From: Typha latifolia
Lineage: Eukaryota > Streptophyta > Magnoliopsida > Poales > Typhaceae
Direction: 5' to 3'
Assembly: GCA_019914945.1 (NCBI GenBank)
Contig: CM034104.1
Span: 126,501 to 190,500, forward strand
Length of the DNA: 64,000 bases
The number at the start of each line of letters is the position of its first letter. Position 1 is the first letter of the stretch. This document shows, piece after piece, positions 50,968-64,000 of the stretch. Below the pieces are notes generated by a model, which was not told the DNA's origin, searched no databases, and saw only the letters and a program-made list of their open reading frames with translations. Both the position numbers and the translations under genes were made by a program.

Positions 50968-53243
50968 TCAGCATGCTGGTAGATCCTTTGGCGGCGGTAT
51001 TAAAGACTCATTTGGACCCTTCCCATTCTCTACCAAAAATGCCATTTTTAACCCCCACGTAGTGTGCACTTCCAAGTGACAATGCATGAACCAAACACCT
51101 ACACCAACACAAAATATATATAATATTAGATTAGAACAAGAAATATATCAACTCTTTTAATATCTATATATATATATATATATATGTACGTATATGTGTA
51201 TGTATATGTGTATACCTGGGTTATCTGCTCTGAATCTTATAGCAGTCCACCCTGCTGCGGGCACTCCAATGGTGCTACGCTCGACTGGGTCTACGAGATT
51301 GAACTTAGAGGGAGATGTCTTAGGATCAAAATTTCCAAGCCCTCTCCCAACTGCAAAGAAGTTGTAGCCATGCAAATGGATCGGATGGTTCTCAGGTGCT
51401 ATAATTCCTGTACCTTGGAGTACTAGTTGCACTGTAGAATTATAAGGGAGGCGATAAACCCTAGTTCCGTTCATCGTCTGCATATTATTCGGGCCACTGC
51501 CCGTGTAATTGAAAACTATCTGGGGATTCGCGGGGAAATCGTCGGTAAACACACCGCTGATGTTATAGTAATGCGCTTGCAGGATGGCGGTGTTCGGCAT
51601 GACGAAGGTAACGTTATTCATGTCGGCGAGGACCCTAGATCCGTTGACGCAAGTAGGACAAGCGTTGACGCCGACGCCAATGGTGAAGAGGAGAGAGTGG
51701 TCGATTTTTAATGGCACATTCGCTGGAAACTCCCTCGAGTTCAGGCTACGGAGGGAGTCGATGAAGTTAGACGCTACCGGGGTAGCGTTCTGCGGCGGCG
51801 GAGTGACGGTGGTGAGGGCGGTGGTGGAAAGTGTATTCGTATAGTGCACGGTAGCTGTGGCGGTGAGATTGTCGACGGGGATGGGCGAGTCCATAAAAGG
51901 CGAGACGGTGACTAGGTACCGTCCGGCGCTTTTGTCGGCATAGAGGAGGACGTTGGTGGTCTGGCCCGGCGTAATGAGGACGGTGTCGGTCGTGAACGGC
52001 TTAGTATAGACGGCATCCACTTCTACTACCGTTAGATTATGGCCCGCAACCTTAAAGAAGAGCTCATCATTAAGAGCAGCGTTGATGATCCGTAGCATGT
52101 ACGTTTTCCCACTCTCCACTTGTAACTTGAATCCATCTGTATATACATATATATGCCAACCATGCATTAATTAATTTGAAGTAATATCATCCAGAATTAG
52201 ACTATATATATATATATATATATATATAAGACATAGCTTAGGTGTACGCACGTACTAACCTTGTGGAGAAGCACAAGCGGACATGGGACCAGGGTGACCG
52301 TTAATGGTATGAGCATCCGAAACATTGGGTGGCAAACCAGCACTCATAGCCTGGTTGATCACGAGTTCCGTATCGGATTTCCACCATTCACCTGCAATTA
52401 ATTCATATTTATGAAGCAATCATGTACGCCATGTCCGTGTATGTATACATCCTATATGCAAGAGTTTGATAAATATATGTATATATATTGTTAATTAATT
52501 AGTTATACCTAAGACTACGACGACCTCCTTATCGGGAGTGGGGAAGGGATATGGTACGTGAAGCTTAGGAAGGATGACAATAGCACCATGAATGGTAACC
52601 CTTAGCCAAAGGATGTGAGCGTGCCAAAACAGCGTTCCTCTCTGGCCTGTGATCGTAAATTTGTACACAAAATTCTGGCCCGGTTGAATAGGACACTGTG
52701 TGATATAGGCCGGGCCATCGTACCAGCCCGTTCTAAGCTGCCTCACTCCATGCCTGTGAACATATACGATGGATTACTACCTCTTGGTTTGATAATTAAT
52801 TATATTGCACTCAAAAGGTTAGGATGATTCAGAGATGGATCGATGGAGACTGCTCACCAGTGGACAGTAACATTATATTTTACATGGTTGACGACCTTCA
52901 CGATTAAATTGTCGCCTTCTCTCACGTAGAGGGTTGGCCCCGGGAACTTGCCGTTCACGGTGACGATGGGCTTCGTGGAGCATAACCGACTCATATTCTT
53001 CGAAACCACCTGCGCAATTATATATGTATATATAGAACCAGTACAAACACAAATCTATACAAATAATCTTATTTAACGTTTACTAAATTGATAAGCAAGA
53101 GGGCATAGCGCAAATGCATGAAGTCAGGAATATTAATGACTCAAATTAATACGCACGTTAAACTTGTAATGACGAGTCCGTCCGTCAACAAGAACAGGAA
53201 GCAGGCAAGCCACCAAAACTAATGTCCGAAGCCAAGACTCCAT
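50968..53243 (-). CDS. Laccase (secreted multicopper oxidase)
   Basis: Oxidises phenolics such as monolignols in the cell wall using four copper ions. Six exons: 53243-53157, 53009-52858, 52753-52509, 52391-52260, 52136-51216 and 51098-50968. They give 555 residues, the normal plant length. Residues 1-21 form a signal peptide ([21 protein letters not shown]). All four copper-ligand motifs are intact: HWHG, WHAH, HPIHLHG and HCHLEVH, with Leu as the axial residue after the type-1 Cys. It ends with the family-typical DLPAC. Many N-glycosylation sites (for example NVT, NMS and NLT) fit secretion. The subclade and substrate are not assigned. A TATA element lies 120 nt upstream. Confidence 0.96.
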
Positions 53244-53362
53244 CTTCTTCTCCCTCTCCTTCCCTTCCCTTGCCTTGCCTTGATCTCTGAGCCCTCTCTC
53301 TCTCTCTATTGTTCAGAATGGTTGGAGTACTTTGATTGCATGGAATGACTGGCCAACATATC

Positions 53363-53368
53363 CTTATA
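53363..53368 (-). promoter_or_regulatory. Probable TATA box of the laccase gene
   Basis: Reads TATAAG on the minus strand, 120 nt upstream of the laccase ATG, giving a plausible leader of about 90 nt. Confidence 0.45.
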
Positions 53369-54863
53369 ATGGGTTGGGACTTTTAGCTGCCGAGTCGTTT
53401 TTAATTGTAGGTAAGGGAACCTTGAATAACAAGGTTATGGTAGAATTACCACATACCGATTCTAGATTACTTGAACTCCACATAAAGCTCAAATATCTCA
53501 ATACGATGTAATTCTGGAACCTGCTTCAATGAGCTAAGTGTCATTTTCCATTGGTTAAGAGATGCATTACAGATATTAACTTCGAAAATACTCGGATTGC
53601 ATATGGATTATTCTGTATTTGAGTCCTAAAATTTACTCCATGTTCACTTGGTTAGGTAATGGGTAGTTATCGTTTTTTTTTTGTAAACGGAGATGAAATT
53701 GGACTGACACGACCGTACCGTTCAGACTGATATCTTCTCTGAAAGCATAGAAGGAGAGTTGTAATGTTTTGTCTTGTCAAGCATTACAGCCCAAAAACTC
53801 GCAGCTATCACGTTGTTGCAATTTGAAGGTAAAAGGCAAACGTTATTGCTGTCGCCATTTTGACGAGTTGTACTCCAACTATTACTCCATATTGAATTGC
53901 AAATACTGCGAGCGGAAATGTTAGGGAATTAGATCAAACAGGTGGCGAGAAAAAAAAGGCAATCACTTGCTTATCCATATTAAATTAACCTACCTTTTAA
54001 TTGCACTCACTAATTATATAATCTTATTTTCATGTTGCCATGGTCTTTCTTTTACTGCTATAATGGTGTTTATGGCCGCATGCTTATCGACAAACAATGA
54101 CTTCCTAAACTATGGTTGAGAAGTAGCTTTCTACGGTGTGGTGGAGAGACTGTTTGCTAGTTTGAAACAAAAGCTATCTATATGTGATTAGCAGCTTTAC
54201 CATATACTTAGCTGTCCAGTGGGTATAAGTGGGCCAGCCCAATTCGATCTGCCAAAGTGTGAGATGGGCCCTGAATTAATCCAAGGTCATCGACTCGACC
54301 ACAATGCCAACAAGCTTAGAAATTTTCTCGGAACATTTAGATATTCTCTCGGAGAATCTTAACAAAATTAAGCACTCGGAGTATCTTAAACCTTCTTGTA
54401 ACTAATCCCCCCTGGTTCTCCTTGTTAGATTCCCCTGCACTCCGTCACGATCGTGACAGAATCGTAACGACCCGATATTAGTTATCGGATTTCAAATGTA
54501 TCTCTCACCATCCTTCCGGCTGGAATAAGAGTTATCTTCCCTTGTTCTAGTTCGCTGGAATAAAACTTATTCCGCTTGTGGCCGTAGCCTAGAGGTGACA
54601 GCTTTCTCTTCTCTATCGCGATTTGATGTGATGTTTTATTATTTCCTCATAGATGTTTAAGAAGAAAAATTATGATAGACAGAGGTGTTTGATGTTTATT
54701 ACTAGATCTTTCCAATTGGCTAGCAACTTCTTGATCTTTGATCTTCTCTCTGCTAGGAAATAGAGCTAAGAAATGATTTCATCGTCGTTATTATGGACAC
54801 TCGTGTTTTACAGTACTCTACATTCATATCCCAGTGCTAAGTAATTTGTTGCAGTCGAAACCC
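53369..54863. other. Shared upstream region of laccase and NPF genes
   Basis: The two genes diverge from this interval. No coding sequence is recognised. The last part before 54864 holds the NPF leader and promoter. Confidence 0.5.
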
Positions 54864-56869
54864 ATGGAGGAGGCTGAAGATAAGTATACAAAAGATGGAA
54901 CGAGAGATATCCACGGGAATCCTGCCATCAAGAAGAATACTGGGAATTGGAGAGCTTGCCCCTACATTCTTGGTAAGTAGTGATGTTTCAACTATGTCAG
55001 TTGATGACCTTTCTTGAGTGTCTTTATGACATGATGTATTTTACCAATGTTTTATATGTAGCGAATGAATGCTGCGAGCGATTGGCATATTATGGGATGA
55101 GCACCAATCTGGTGAACTACATGAAAACTCGTCTCCACCAAGGAAATACAACTGCATCAAACAATGTCACTAACTGGTCAGGCACATGCTATATTACCCC
55201 ATTGCTCGGGGCTTTTATAGCTGATGCCTACTTTGGAAGATATTGGACAATTGCTACCTTTATGATAGTCTATATCTTTGTAAGTTAATGTCAGAATTCT
55301 CCATCATTCTATTCCATAAACTCAATCTATTTTTTTTTTCTCTTTACAGGGTTTGACGTTATTAACAATGTCAGCATCCGTCAAGGGGCTAAAACCTTAC
55401 TACTGTCAAAACGGTGTTTGCGACCCAACAAAAACACAAACTGCACTTGTTTTCCTTGCACTATATCTCATTGCATTGGGCACCGGAGGAATCAAGCCTT
55501 GTGTCTCTTCTTTCGGGGCTGACCAATTCGACGAATCAGATGAGTCAGAGAAGAAAAGGAAGAGCTCCTTCTTCAATTGGTTCTACTTATCCATTAACAT
55601 TGGGGCCTTAGTTGCTTCCTCTATCCTAGTGTGGATACAGATGAACGTGGGATGGGGTTGGGGCTTTGGAATCCCAGCCGTGGCAATGGCTATCGCCGTC
55701 GTTAGCTTCTTCTTCGGAACGCCACTATATAGACACCAGAAACCTGGGGGAAGCCCGCTTACGTGAATTGTGCAGGTTGTAATTGCATCGTTCAGGAAAT
55801 CCGGAGTGAAGGTGCCTGGTAATACTTCTCTATTGTATGAAGTGACGGAGACGGAGTCTGCAATTCAAGGCAGCCGTAAGCTTGAGCACACAAATGAGCT
55901 TAAGTTAGTTCACCAAATCTATGCATTTCCTTTCCTCACTAAACAAAATCTTGTTTGTACTTGGCTTGTGCTCAGCATTTGGTAGTCTTTGAACATTGCT
56001 TACATGCTCTCCTGCTCAGGTTCTTCGACAAGGCAGCAGTGATAACTCAAGAGGAGAACAAGAAGAGCCCTGTGAATCCATGGAGGCTCTGTACTGTCAC
56101 CCAGGTCGAAGAACTCAAGAGCATAGTTCGCATTCTTCCAATCTGGGCCAGTGGCATCATCTTCTCCACCGTCTACAGCCAAATGAGCACCATGTTTGTT
56201 CTACAAGGCAACACTCTGGATCCCCACATGGGCCCAAGCTTCAAGATTCCGGCCGCCTCCCTCTCCATCTTCGACACCATCAGCGTCATCGTCTGGGTTC
56301 CAATCTACGATCGCTTCATCGTCCCATTTGCCCGCAAGTTCACCGGGCGAAACCGCGGGTTCACGCAGCTAACCCGCATGGGCATCGGCCTCGTCATCTC
56401 AATATTCTCCATGTTGGCCGCTGGAATTCTGGAGGTCATAAGGCTTCGCACTGTGGCAAGAGACAAGTTATATGACTATAATGGCTACGTGCCCATATCC
56501 ATATTTTGGCAAGTTCCTCAGTACTTCATTGTTGGCGCAGCAGAGGTGTTCACGTTTATTGGGCAGTTGGAGTTCTTTTATGATCAAGCACCAGATGCCA
56601 TGAGGAGCAGTTGCTCTGCACTCTCGCTCACCACTGCAGCACTTGGGAATTACTTGAGCACGTTGCTCGTCACGATTGTTAAAGGGATTACCACCAAGAA
56701 TGGGAAGCTTGGGTGGATTCCGGACAATCTTAACCGAGGTCATCTCGATTACTTCTTTTGGCTGCTGGCTGTGCTTAGCCTGTTCAACTTTGTGGTTTAC
56801 CTTTGGATTGCTAAGAGGTACAGTTACAAGGCAACTGTTGAGGATGAGGTGGAGTCTGGTAGTGCTTAG
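54864..56869 (+). pseudogene. NRT1/PTR-family (NPF8-like) transporter with one in-frame stop
   Basis: A proton-coupled di/tripeptide or nitrate transporter type. Four exons: 54864-54972, 55062-55279, 55350-55903 and 56020-56869, totalling 577 codons in one frame. The ExxER motif (ECCER) begins exon 2, and FxxxYxxxNxG is present as [11 protein letters not shown]. The conserved central stretch [18 protein letters not shown] and the C-terminal helices (GQLEFFYDQAPD) are also present. Codon 248 (55764-55766) is TGA within SPLT-stop-IVQVVIASF, where relatives carry Arg, consistent with a CGA to TGA change. Everything else, including splice sites, is intact. So it is a very recent null allele, a sequence error, or a readthrough case; otherwise it yields a 247-residue truncated product. 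Confidence 0.82.
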
Positions 56870-59401
56870 GTAGTGAGTAGAATAGAATGTTAGTGCATTT
56901 CTACTTGTTTTCCAGTCTTTGGTACGAGTTCCTTTTTTTTATTTTTCAATAATGGGTTTGGTGTATATTTAACTTTTTAAGAATGCTAAATTTTTAAGAT
57001 GTATTATGCCTTGGTTTTGTACAAAGACGAGCATATGCAAACTTTAGAAGGGCAAATGAGCAACCAAGAGACGTTGAACCAAATATACTATATGCAGAAA
57101 ACTAGCTAGAAACCCACAATGGAGCTAATAATAATTTATTCAATTTCTTTGGAACCATATCAATAGAGCAATGATGCATGTCTTTAGAGTTCACACTCGG
57201 TAGTTACATGGACACAAAGGGAAAAATGATCACAAGACAACTGTTAGGTTCAACTTCTGGAGTTGAGAATAAGTTTGACTGATGCAACAAACACAAATTG
57301 CCACGCTAGGGGTCAAAATTTTTGGCCTCATCACTTACTTGATGAGCACTCCTCATACCTGACTCAGTCTGTGGTCTGTGGAAGATGGATGCCCTTGCCA
57401 CTGCCTAGTTCGAGATGAGAGGAGTATAAATTTGAAGATCTGAATGAAGCCAGTGGTCCTAGCTCTTTGACCTTCCATTAAGAACACAGATGAGAGCCTT
57501 TCATATTTTCCAGATAAGTTACGCTGTAGATAACAACAATTCCCTACTTGCGGAGGAACAGATCATGAAAAACCTGAAGTGTACTTTGCAGGCTTTTGAA
57601 GAGACTGCAGAAATTAGCAGAGTTCCGATAGAGAAGATTGAGAATGTTCTGGAGGAGATTTAGGATCACACTGGATGAGACTTAAATGAAGGCCTGTTCT
57701 GCAAGAGTCTGCCTGCAGAATACTAACACACATACGGGAGAAAGAAAACTAAGATTGAAAGACAAGCCAATATATCTAGGTAGCCTTAATCATTGCATAA
57801 TAGCCTTAATCTCAATCCAAAAGTGCTGGTTGATGCCAATTGCAAAGTCTAAATATATAACTTGCGCTGATCTCCTTACTGACCATCACAGTAGGCACTG
57901 CTGTGTAACTTACCATCGGGTTGATCTGCGAGGTGAGTCTGGCTTTGATAACTGTGGAAACAGAATAGAGAAAATTAGTGAAAGACAACTGCCGCGGTGG
58001 AACTTCTTCACAAGTCTCTTGGCAAATGGAAGTTTTGTTAACTATATAGTGCATTAAAATTATTGCAACCAAATAATTCTTAATCAGCAATGTTGCTTGG
58101 TATAATAAACCACAAAACTCTCATAGTTGTGGTCTGATACATTCCATCCTTTGCTTTTGCATCAAAGAAAGATCTTGGCAATATAACTTCCACTGCCAAA
58201 CTAAGTAACTCAGTTACCAACTTTGATGCTCTACAGATTTTATCTCTTCCAAATCATAATAAACCTAGATAACAAATTAAACAAAGTCATAAATATTAAG
58301 TACAAGTTAATAGACCTGCCTCAGATGTGGAGTTATAGGCCGATGACTGCAAAAGTCGGCAAATGGATTTGTAAAGCAGGAATATTCTTCAGTGACTACT
58401 GGCATATATGCAACTGAAGGATGAAATGCCAGTATTAGAAATCACAACCATGTTTCTGCAGGCAATCAATATATGTATTTGAAGCATGGTACATGAACGA
58501 GTGTAGAGAGAGTAGCATAAAATAGTTGAGTGAAAGAGGACGCTCAGCTTGCACAAGATTTCTACGGAGGTCACGTTAAGAAAGGCCTGTAATTGACGAC
58601 TCCAAAACCAGTATTCCCCAGGTAATAATAGCAGTCGACATAGTGCCACAACCTAAAGAATCATCCAATAGCTTGACTGCATAGGTGATTCCTCTCAAGC
58701 ATTTCGTCGAACAACTTGATGGCATTATCCAAGTCGCCATTTTAAAGCGAAATATAGATAGGAAGGCCATAAGAGACGCCCTTGGCTCGACGTCGCGGCA
58801 GGAATGTCTTGTACGAGATTCCCAGTTGATTAAGGAAGCCCGATGCAGGTCTGGAGGTTAGGGACGACGCGGCCTCGGTTCCTCGAGATTGAGTGAGTTG
58901 CCGTCGGCAGTTTTGGTTTGGTTACCTGTTGGCTTCGACTTTTCGACAACTTTATACTTGTGGACTTTACTTAGAGCTTGTTTTCTTCTTTGTTTTGGAT
59001 GGAATTAAACTTCATACCTTATTAAACTTCTTATTGCAAATCTATGTTTCGTAAATTAAAAATTCAAATTCTCATACACAGTGATATTGTAAGATATATA
59101 TATCATTGCATCGTATAAAATACATAATATGTTGAGAAAAAAAGGCAGTCAGAAAAATATTCTAGGGAATCAATGACTTTCCTCTTTTTTTTAGAAAAAA
59201 AGAAAGAATTGCTTTGTGGCACAAATGAAGCGACAGGTTATTGAAATAATACTTTAGAAATAATGCTTGTAGTTTAATAAGTTTCTATAAGGCAGAGCTC
59301 AAAAACTATACGAGCATAGTTTATAATAAGACCATAAAGATTAGTAAAGTAATACCATCTAGAAGCAATACGACTAAAAAAGGTTCATTAATATCCTGCC
59401 C

Positions 59402-59403
<2 letters not shown>
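56870..59403. other. Intergenic; possible coding relics
   Basis: No intact gene. At 58687-58742 on the minus strand, 18 codons read like a pentatricopeptide-repeat helix (NGDLDNAIKLFDEMLERN), with a stop codon just before it and another a few codons after. At about 57540-57663 on the plus strand a 41-codon frame ends EKIENVLEEI and is not recognised. Confidence 0.4.

Positions 59404-59468
<65 letters not shown>
59404..59468. repeat. (AAT)n microsatellite
   Basis: About 21 uninterrupted AAT units in an AT-rich intergenic stretch. Confidence 0.95.
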
Positions 59469-59470
<2 letters not shown>

Positions 59471-61707
59471 GTCTTAGTAATTTTTATTCTCTATGGAAAT
59501 CTTTTTTCTCTTTTAGCTCTTATATGTAGGATAACTATATTATCTTCTCATCAAATTTCTGAGATATGATTAAAGGATAAATATCCCTTGATAAGAGATA
59601 AATATTTTGTTACCAGAAAATAAATGTCCACCTTTATCTTATTTAAGATGTTTCTTATCTGGCGATTAGATAAGCCCCAGTCTTGTTTAAATCAAGTATA
59701 TGCTTACTTTTAAATTAATTTTGTATCCAAATAAGTGTATGACAATCTACTTAAACTATTATTCTCTCTCCTTTTAAATTCCATTGAATTATGTTAATAG
59801 AATCTAATTACTATTTGTCATTAAAAAATATTATTTTAATTAATTATTATTTCAATCACTATCTCTCTCTTATCTCTTTCCTCTCTCTCATTTTTCTCAT
59901 TCATTCGTTTTTATATATTTTTATATCCTAACATTTTTTTATATCATAAACTATTATTTAAGTTAAAAAAATGAGAATAATTAATTAGATTTAAGTTTTT
60001 TTTAGGTGCAACCCGTAGGCAGGCAGATAAATTCATTGACTCTGATCATAATTTACAAGCTTGATACATATAAAAAGGGAAAGATATTTTAAAGAGCTCC
60101 AGTACTAGTATTACACTTAGGTGAATAAGATCTGAATGAGAAACACCAATTACATTCAAATATAATTGGCTAGCTAGTTGTAGTTTTCTTTTGATCTTAA
60201 AACGGATGTTGAAGCATTGTAGATATAAGTACAACTTACAAAAGACTTAAACAAACCACATTGTAAGAAGCGAGATAGATGGTATGGAAAATATCAAGGA
60301 GAGAAGGAAGAGAGGGAGAGAGAGAAAGAAAGGGGAAGAGATTGAGTTGACCTGTTGGGAAAAGATACCAATAGCACCTACATCCAAATGCCAAGAAAGT
60401 ATTTTATCTTGTTTATTTTTCCTATTAGAAGTGTATTATTGTGAGTCGAGAATAAAATAAAGTTTGTTATCCTCACTCATGGTCATGGGCCAGGGGTAAT
60501 ATAATTATTTATAGCAATAAAATGGGGTAATTTGGTCATTTGCCATACCATAAGCCATCCTGGTGGTATTATTAAGGAAACCGAAGCGGAGTGGGTATTG
60601 CCAGTACCCTTCTCGTTTCTCTCCCATCAGATCCATACGCTTGGTGTCACGGGGGGTGTGGGGAGGGGCTCTCTGGGTAGCGGAAACTTCTTTTAAGTAC
60701 GCTGTGAGTATTTCTTTTTCTTCGCTGGCCTCTTTCCTCTTCTTCTCTGTAACTATTTCCTTTGCTTTCTACTACTATTTCTATCTCTATTTATTTTTCG
60801 CTCGACAAACGAAACGGAGGCTGTTTTGGTCCCAAGTCCACACCCCCGTGCACCCGCCCCATTGGGCTCGGTCTCACCCCCCCGCCCCCCCTAGGTTAAC
60901 TATAACTATTCCGAATTTATTTTCTCGTTAATTTGGCTTTCTTTTGATAGGATTATCAAGTCGCATGGTGATTTCCCTAATTCATGTCATGTCTCCTGGG
61001 GCATAATTAGGGACAAGGGCTTCGTTTTCTCTTCAAATTCTGATAGTTATGTTTTGGAAACTCGAGGGAGAAGTTCATGCGAGGGTTAGATTAGAATTTG
61101 ATGGGAAATAGTGGATTATTTTCTCAAAAAAAAGAAAAATAATAAAATCAGATGGATTCAGAGCTATTTTGCTATCGATTACTTCCATTGCTTACGATTT
61201 CTCGTGTAGATGCTGGCACTTTTAGGGAAACACTGCATGATTGATTTTTTATTTTAATTTTTTTATATTTCTCGTCTAAATAATACTCTAATAATGTAAT
61301 AAAAACTCACAGGTCTAATATTTGGGACTTCTATCTCAAAGATCATTTCACTTTTCGACAAGTAAACACGCTATTAGATTAATTACCCATACTTTCTCTT
61401 CATATTTTATTCATAAGATATAGGATATAGGATATAGCAAGAGGATTCGCTCTAATTTCCCGAGCCCAATCATCTCCAAAATGACCAGCCCACAGGCCCA
61501 GTACATTCTTCATCTAACGGTTGTGAGAGTCCACACGAATCCTATCGCGATTAATGTAACACCTCTCCTTTTGGTAAACCCAGCTACTGGAAGCTCCCGC
61601 CAAGGCGGATTCGAGAAGGCAAAATTGGCGGCAAAAACCATCCCTACGGCGGTGACCGGATCCCACCAAACGCCGGTTTCTATACTTCGGCGGAGCACCG
61701 GACTCCG
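59469..61707. other. AT-rich intergenic and upstream region of the ELM2 gene
   Basis: 59470-60500 is AT-rich with no gene. 60550-60900 is more GC-rich and pyrimidine-rich, resembling a promoter or leader, but no coding exon is recognisable. A TATATATA run just after the ELM2-gene start at about 61716 is probably not its promoter. Confidence 0.45.
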
Positions 61708-64000
61708 ATGGCCGGTATATATATCCCACGAGATGAGATCCGCGTGGATCCACTCTTAATCAGCTTTCGCCAAGAACAGGAAGAGAAAGAGATTTCCACC
61801 GCCTCCTTCTGCGAGAACCCACCTCAAGATCTCCTAGGCTTCGATCCCGTCTCGAGCTCGTCCCCTCAATCGTCCAATTCCGATCATTCCGACATCGGAG
61901 ACCGGAGATGCTTCAGTCAAGAGGATGACGCGCTACTCGAAGCGGTTTTAGACGAGCTGTTTGGAGAAAGAGACGGTGGCCCGGAGAAGAAGAGGAAGAG
62001 GGATGTCGAGGAGATGGTGAGATGGGTTAGAGATCTGGCGGCGGGTCCAGTAGAGGAAAAGGAGGACGGGGAGGAGTGGGAACAGCAGATCTTGAGGTGT
62101 CGACAAGCTTTGTTGGTGAAGATGGAAGGCGTGGCTGATATGGAGGGGTTTCCTAGCTTATGTCGGCTGGTATAAAGAATCTTTTCTTCTCTTGCTTTGC
62201 TGTTCTTTGTTTTTTTTTCAATGGCGCCATCTCTTGGATTTTAGTTTCTTCAGGGTTTAACAAATTAATGCTTGAGAGGTTTGGAGGAGAATTTTGTTTT
62301 TTTTTATTTATCTATTATAAGATCAAACATTTCAATGTTTCCAGTGACTAATGAATTCTCTGCCATGGAGATTAAATCTTACAAATAAGTGCTTTAATAA
62401 TTAGATATTTTATCCTTATTCAAATGATGAATTAAATTGCGCTAGTTACAATTAATCGTGAGGAATCCTTGTCAAAGCTTACAGTAGATATCTCCTTGAT
62501 ATCCTCAACGTTGAAATGGTTAATCATGTAAGTTACCTTCGGAATTAGTTTCCTACTCCTTGAGTGTAACTTTTATTCATGTGTAGATTAATTTGGTGTA
62601 GACCATATTGATTGTTTTGATCAGGACTGTGGACTATTACTATCAGCTTCTGAGCTTTTCTTTATTATACAAAAGATATAGTGGCTCAACAAAGTGGCAT
62701 GCTGCTTTTTAAGCCTCAAATACTTTGGAGAGTTTACCATCCTTGGAATTCCTCGTGATGCCTCAGAACTTTTTGCTTCATGTACTTGTTTAAGTTCATG
62801 CATTTAAATGCCATTTCTGTTCATATCTTAGAAAGAGATAAGTGGTGGTGGGTGTTAGTTAGTCTTTGGTTTTTTCCTGTCTTCCTGCAGTCCACTACTG
62901 TGATAGGCCAAGGAATTGCTGGCCACCAAGCATAGTTCTGTGCTGATGTCAAAATTTGAGCTTTTGATAGTGCATGCTTGATGCTCCATTTGAGCACGCA
63001 CAATTAATTTTTATTTACCATTTCTTTCATATTAGTATATGTTAAGCTGTTAACACATGCTCTTTTTTTTTCGTATATAAGATTTTTATTGGGATTGCCA
63101 GTTTCTGCTTGCTTATTTGTGCCTTAGAGAAGACTACTCTCAACATCAAAAACTATTGCTGTCTCTTTTTTCTGGACTCTATTCATGTCTTTTGAAACTT
63201 TTGGAGGGTCTATTACTGGTTTAATCCAAAATGTTGCACAATTCTGTCTGGAGTTGGAATTAGTCACTACCTGCAAATAGTCATCCTTGCGGAACACTAA
63301 AAGTTCTAATAATGTGGTGAGCATGAGGTTGTCCACCGGAGATTTCAATAGTATTTCTTGTTATCACATAAATAACTTTCTCTGTTTTGAAAGAATTTAA
63401 CAATTTAACATTATCTTTTCATTTATGGAAACATATTCTTGCATCGTAGGTTGGATCAATAAGCAATTGGATGAATTAGACTCAGTGTCTAGATAATTTT
63501 GGAGTTTTTCAATCTCTCAATCTCTGAATTATTTTGGTTGTAACTGTATGGTCGATTACATGATTACATCTACTTCTTTTCTATTTCTACATTTATATGT
63601 TTCTAAACATTCTCTTGTCACTGTAGTACAACTTTGTTTCATTCCATGTTATTAGAATTATGTCTGTTTTTATATGCTATTTCTATTATTATGCCTTCCA
63701 CTGGAACTTTGCCATTTCCATTCTTGATTCTGTTCTTGAAATAGTTCTCCATCTAATTGGATGATATGTTTGCTACAGAAAAAACAGAAAACCAGGAGCT
63801 GGTCTTTAGAATCACGGTGCAAGAATCTGACAGAAGCATTGCCGACCCGGAGGTCTGAGAGGCTATCTAGGATAACAAGGCTTACATCAGCGCATCTTAT
63901 AATGCTGAGGAAACGCATTGGACGAGGTGACTCATTTCAAGCCGATATACCTGAATGGACTGGGCCCCCATCTGAGAAAGATATATCTGATTATAAGGAA
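61708..64000 (+). CDS. ELM2/ARID-type nuclear protein, 5' part
   Basis: Exon 1 runs 61708-62169 (154 codons, MAGIYIPRDEIRVDPLLISF...). Its donor is CTG|GTATAAAG. A 1.6-kb intron follows, and exon 2 starts at 63779 after TTGCTACAG and stays open to the window edge. Exon 1 is acidic and charged, with a predicted helical stretch EEMVRWVRDLA and no known domain. Exon 2 is basic (LPTRRSERLSRITRL) and then reads SFQADIPEWTGPP, the typical start of an ELM2 domain as in plant ARID2-like chromatin proteins. ELM2 domains recruit histone deacetylases in other eukaryotes. The C-terminal part, including any ARID or Myb domain, lies beyond the window. Confidence 0.75.

Noticed and set aside
55764..55776. 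A 13-nt GTGAAT...GCAG stretch over the NPF stop that could look like an intron removing it
   Set aside because: Far below the minimum size for a plant intron, and removal would shift the frame.
57540..57663. Plus-strand frame ending EKIENVLEEI
   Set aside because: Helical and coding-like in composition, but only about 41 codons, without start, splice context or recognised relatives.
60563..60931. 122-codon plus-strand frame near the ELM2 gene
   Set aside because: Low-complexity and pyrimidine-driven; more likely promoter or leader sequence than protein.

Overview
This is a nuclear segment of a flowering plant: intron-rich genes, GT-AG splice sites, frequent simple repeats, and a THIC gene with a TPP riboswitch downstream of its stop codon, as in land plants. 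The GC-rich single-exon acyltransferase next to AT-rich genes, together with the general protein character, leans towards a non-grass monocot, but that is inference and no species is assigned.

Layout: 0-3.6 kb, 3' part of a PHT4-type anion transporter (+). 4.7-5.1 kb, a small 'Josephin-like' basic protein (-). 6.7-11.1 kb, complete SQD2 sulfolipid synthase (+, 11 exons). 11.6-12.2 kb, a membrane-anchored FAS1-domain protein (-). 14.0-15.4 kb, a BAHD acyltransferase (-, single exon). 15.6-21.5 kb, mostly empty apart from a GC-rich transposon-like element at 19.75-20.0 kb. 21.5-22.5 kb, an SRC2-type C2-domain protein (-). 23.4-30.0 kb, the thiamine gene THIC (-) with promoter, leader intron, four coding exons and a long regulatory 3' region. 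32.8-40.2 kb, an unrecognised 709-residue protein (+). 41.0-43.8 kb, a decayed COI1-type jasmonate-receptor pseudogene (+). 46.4-47.4 kb, a DIVARICATA-like MYB factor (-). 51.0-53.2 kb, a complete laccase (-). 54.9-56.9 kb, an NPF8/PTR-type transporter with one in-frame stop (+). 61.7 kb to the end, the 5' part of an ELM2/ARID-type nuclear protein (+).

The most notable feature is the 3' region of THIC. It carries two complete TPP aptamers in tandem on the transcribed strand (23948-24070 and 23464-23580), each followed within 24-33 nt by a pyrimidine tract and a CAG acceptor. The duplicated unit is thus 'aptamer plus splice acceptor'. Upstream in the transcript lie a stop-codon-proximal intron, a hairpin enclosing a candidate 5' splice site with complementarity to both aptamers, a minisatellite, a long GA tract and an AATAAA signal. 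Plant THIC genes are generally described with one aptamer, so this looks like a two-sensor splicing switch. A near-consensus evening element lies upstream of the THIC TATA box.

The neighbouring genes are otherwise ordinary and functionally unrelated. Exon limits were read by eye from splice consensus, frame continuity and family similarity; no alignment or expression data were available.
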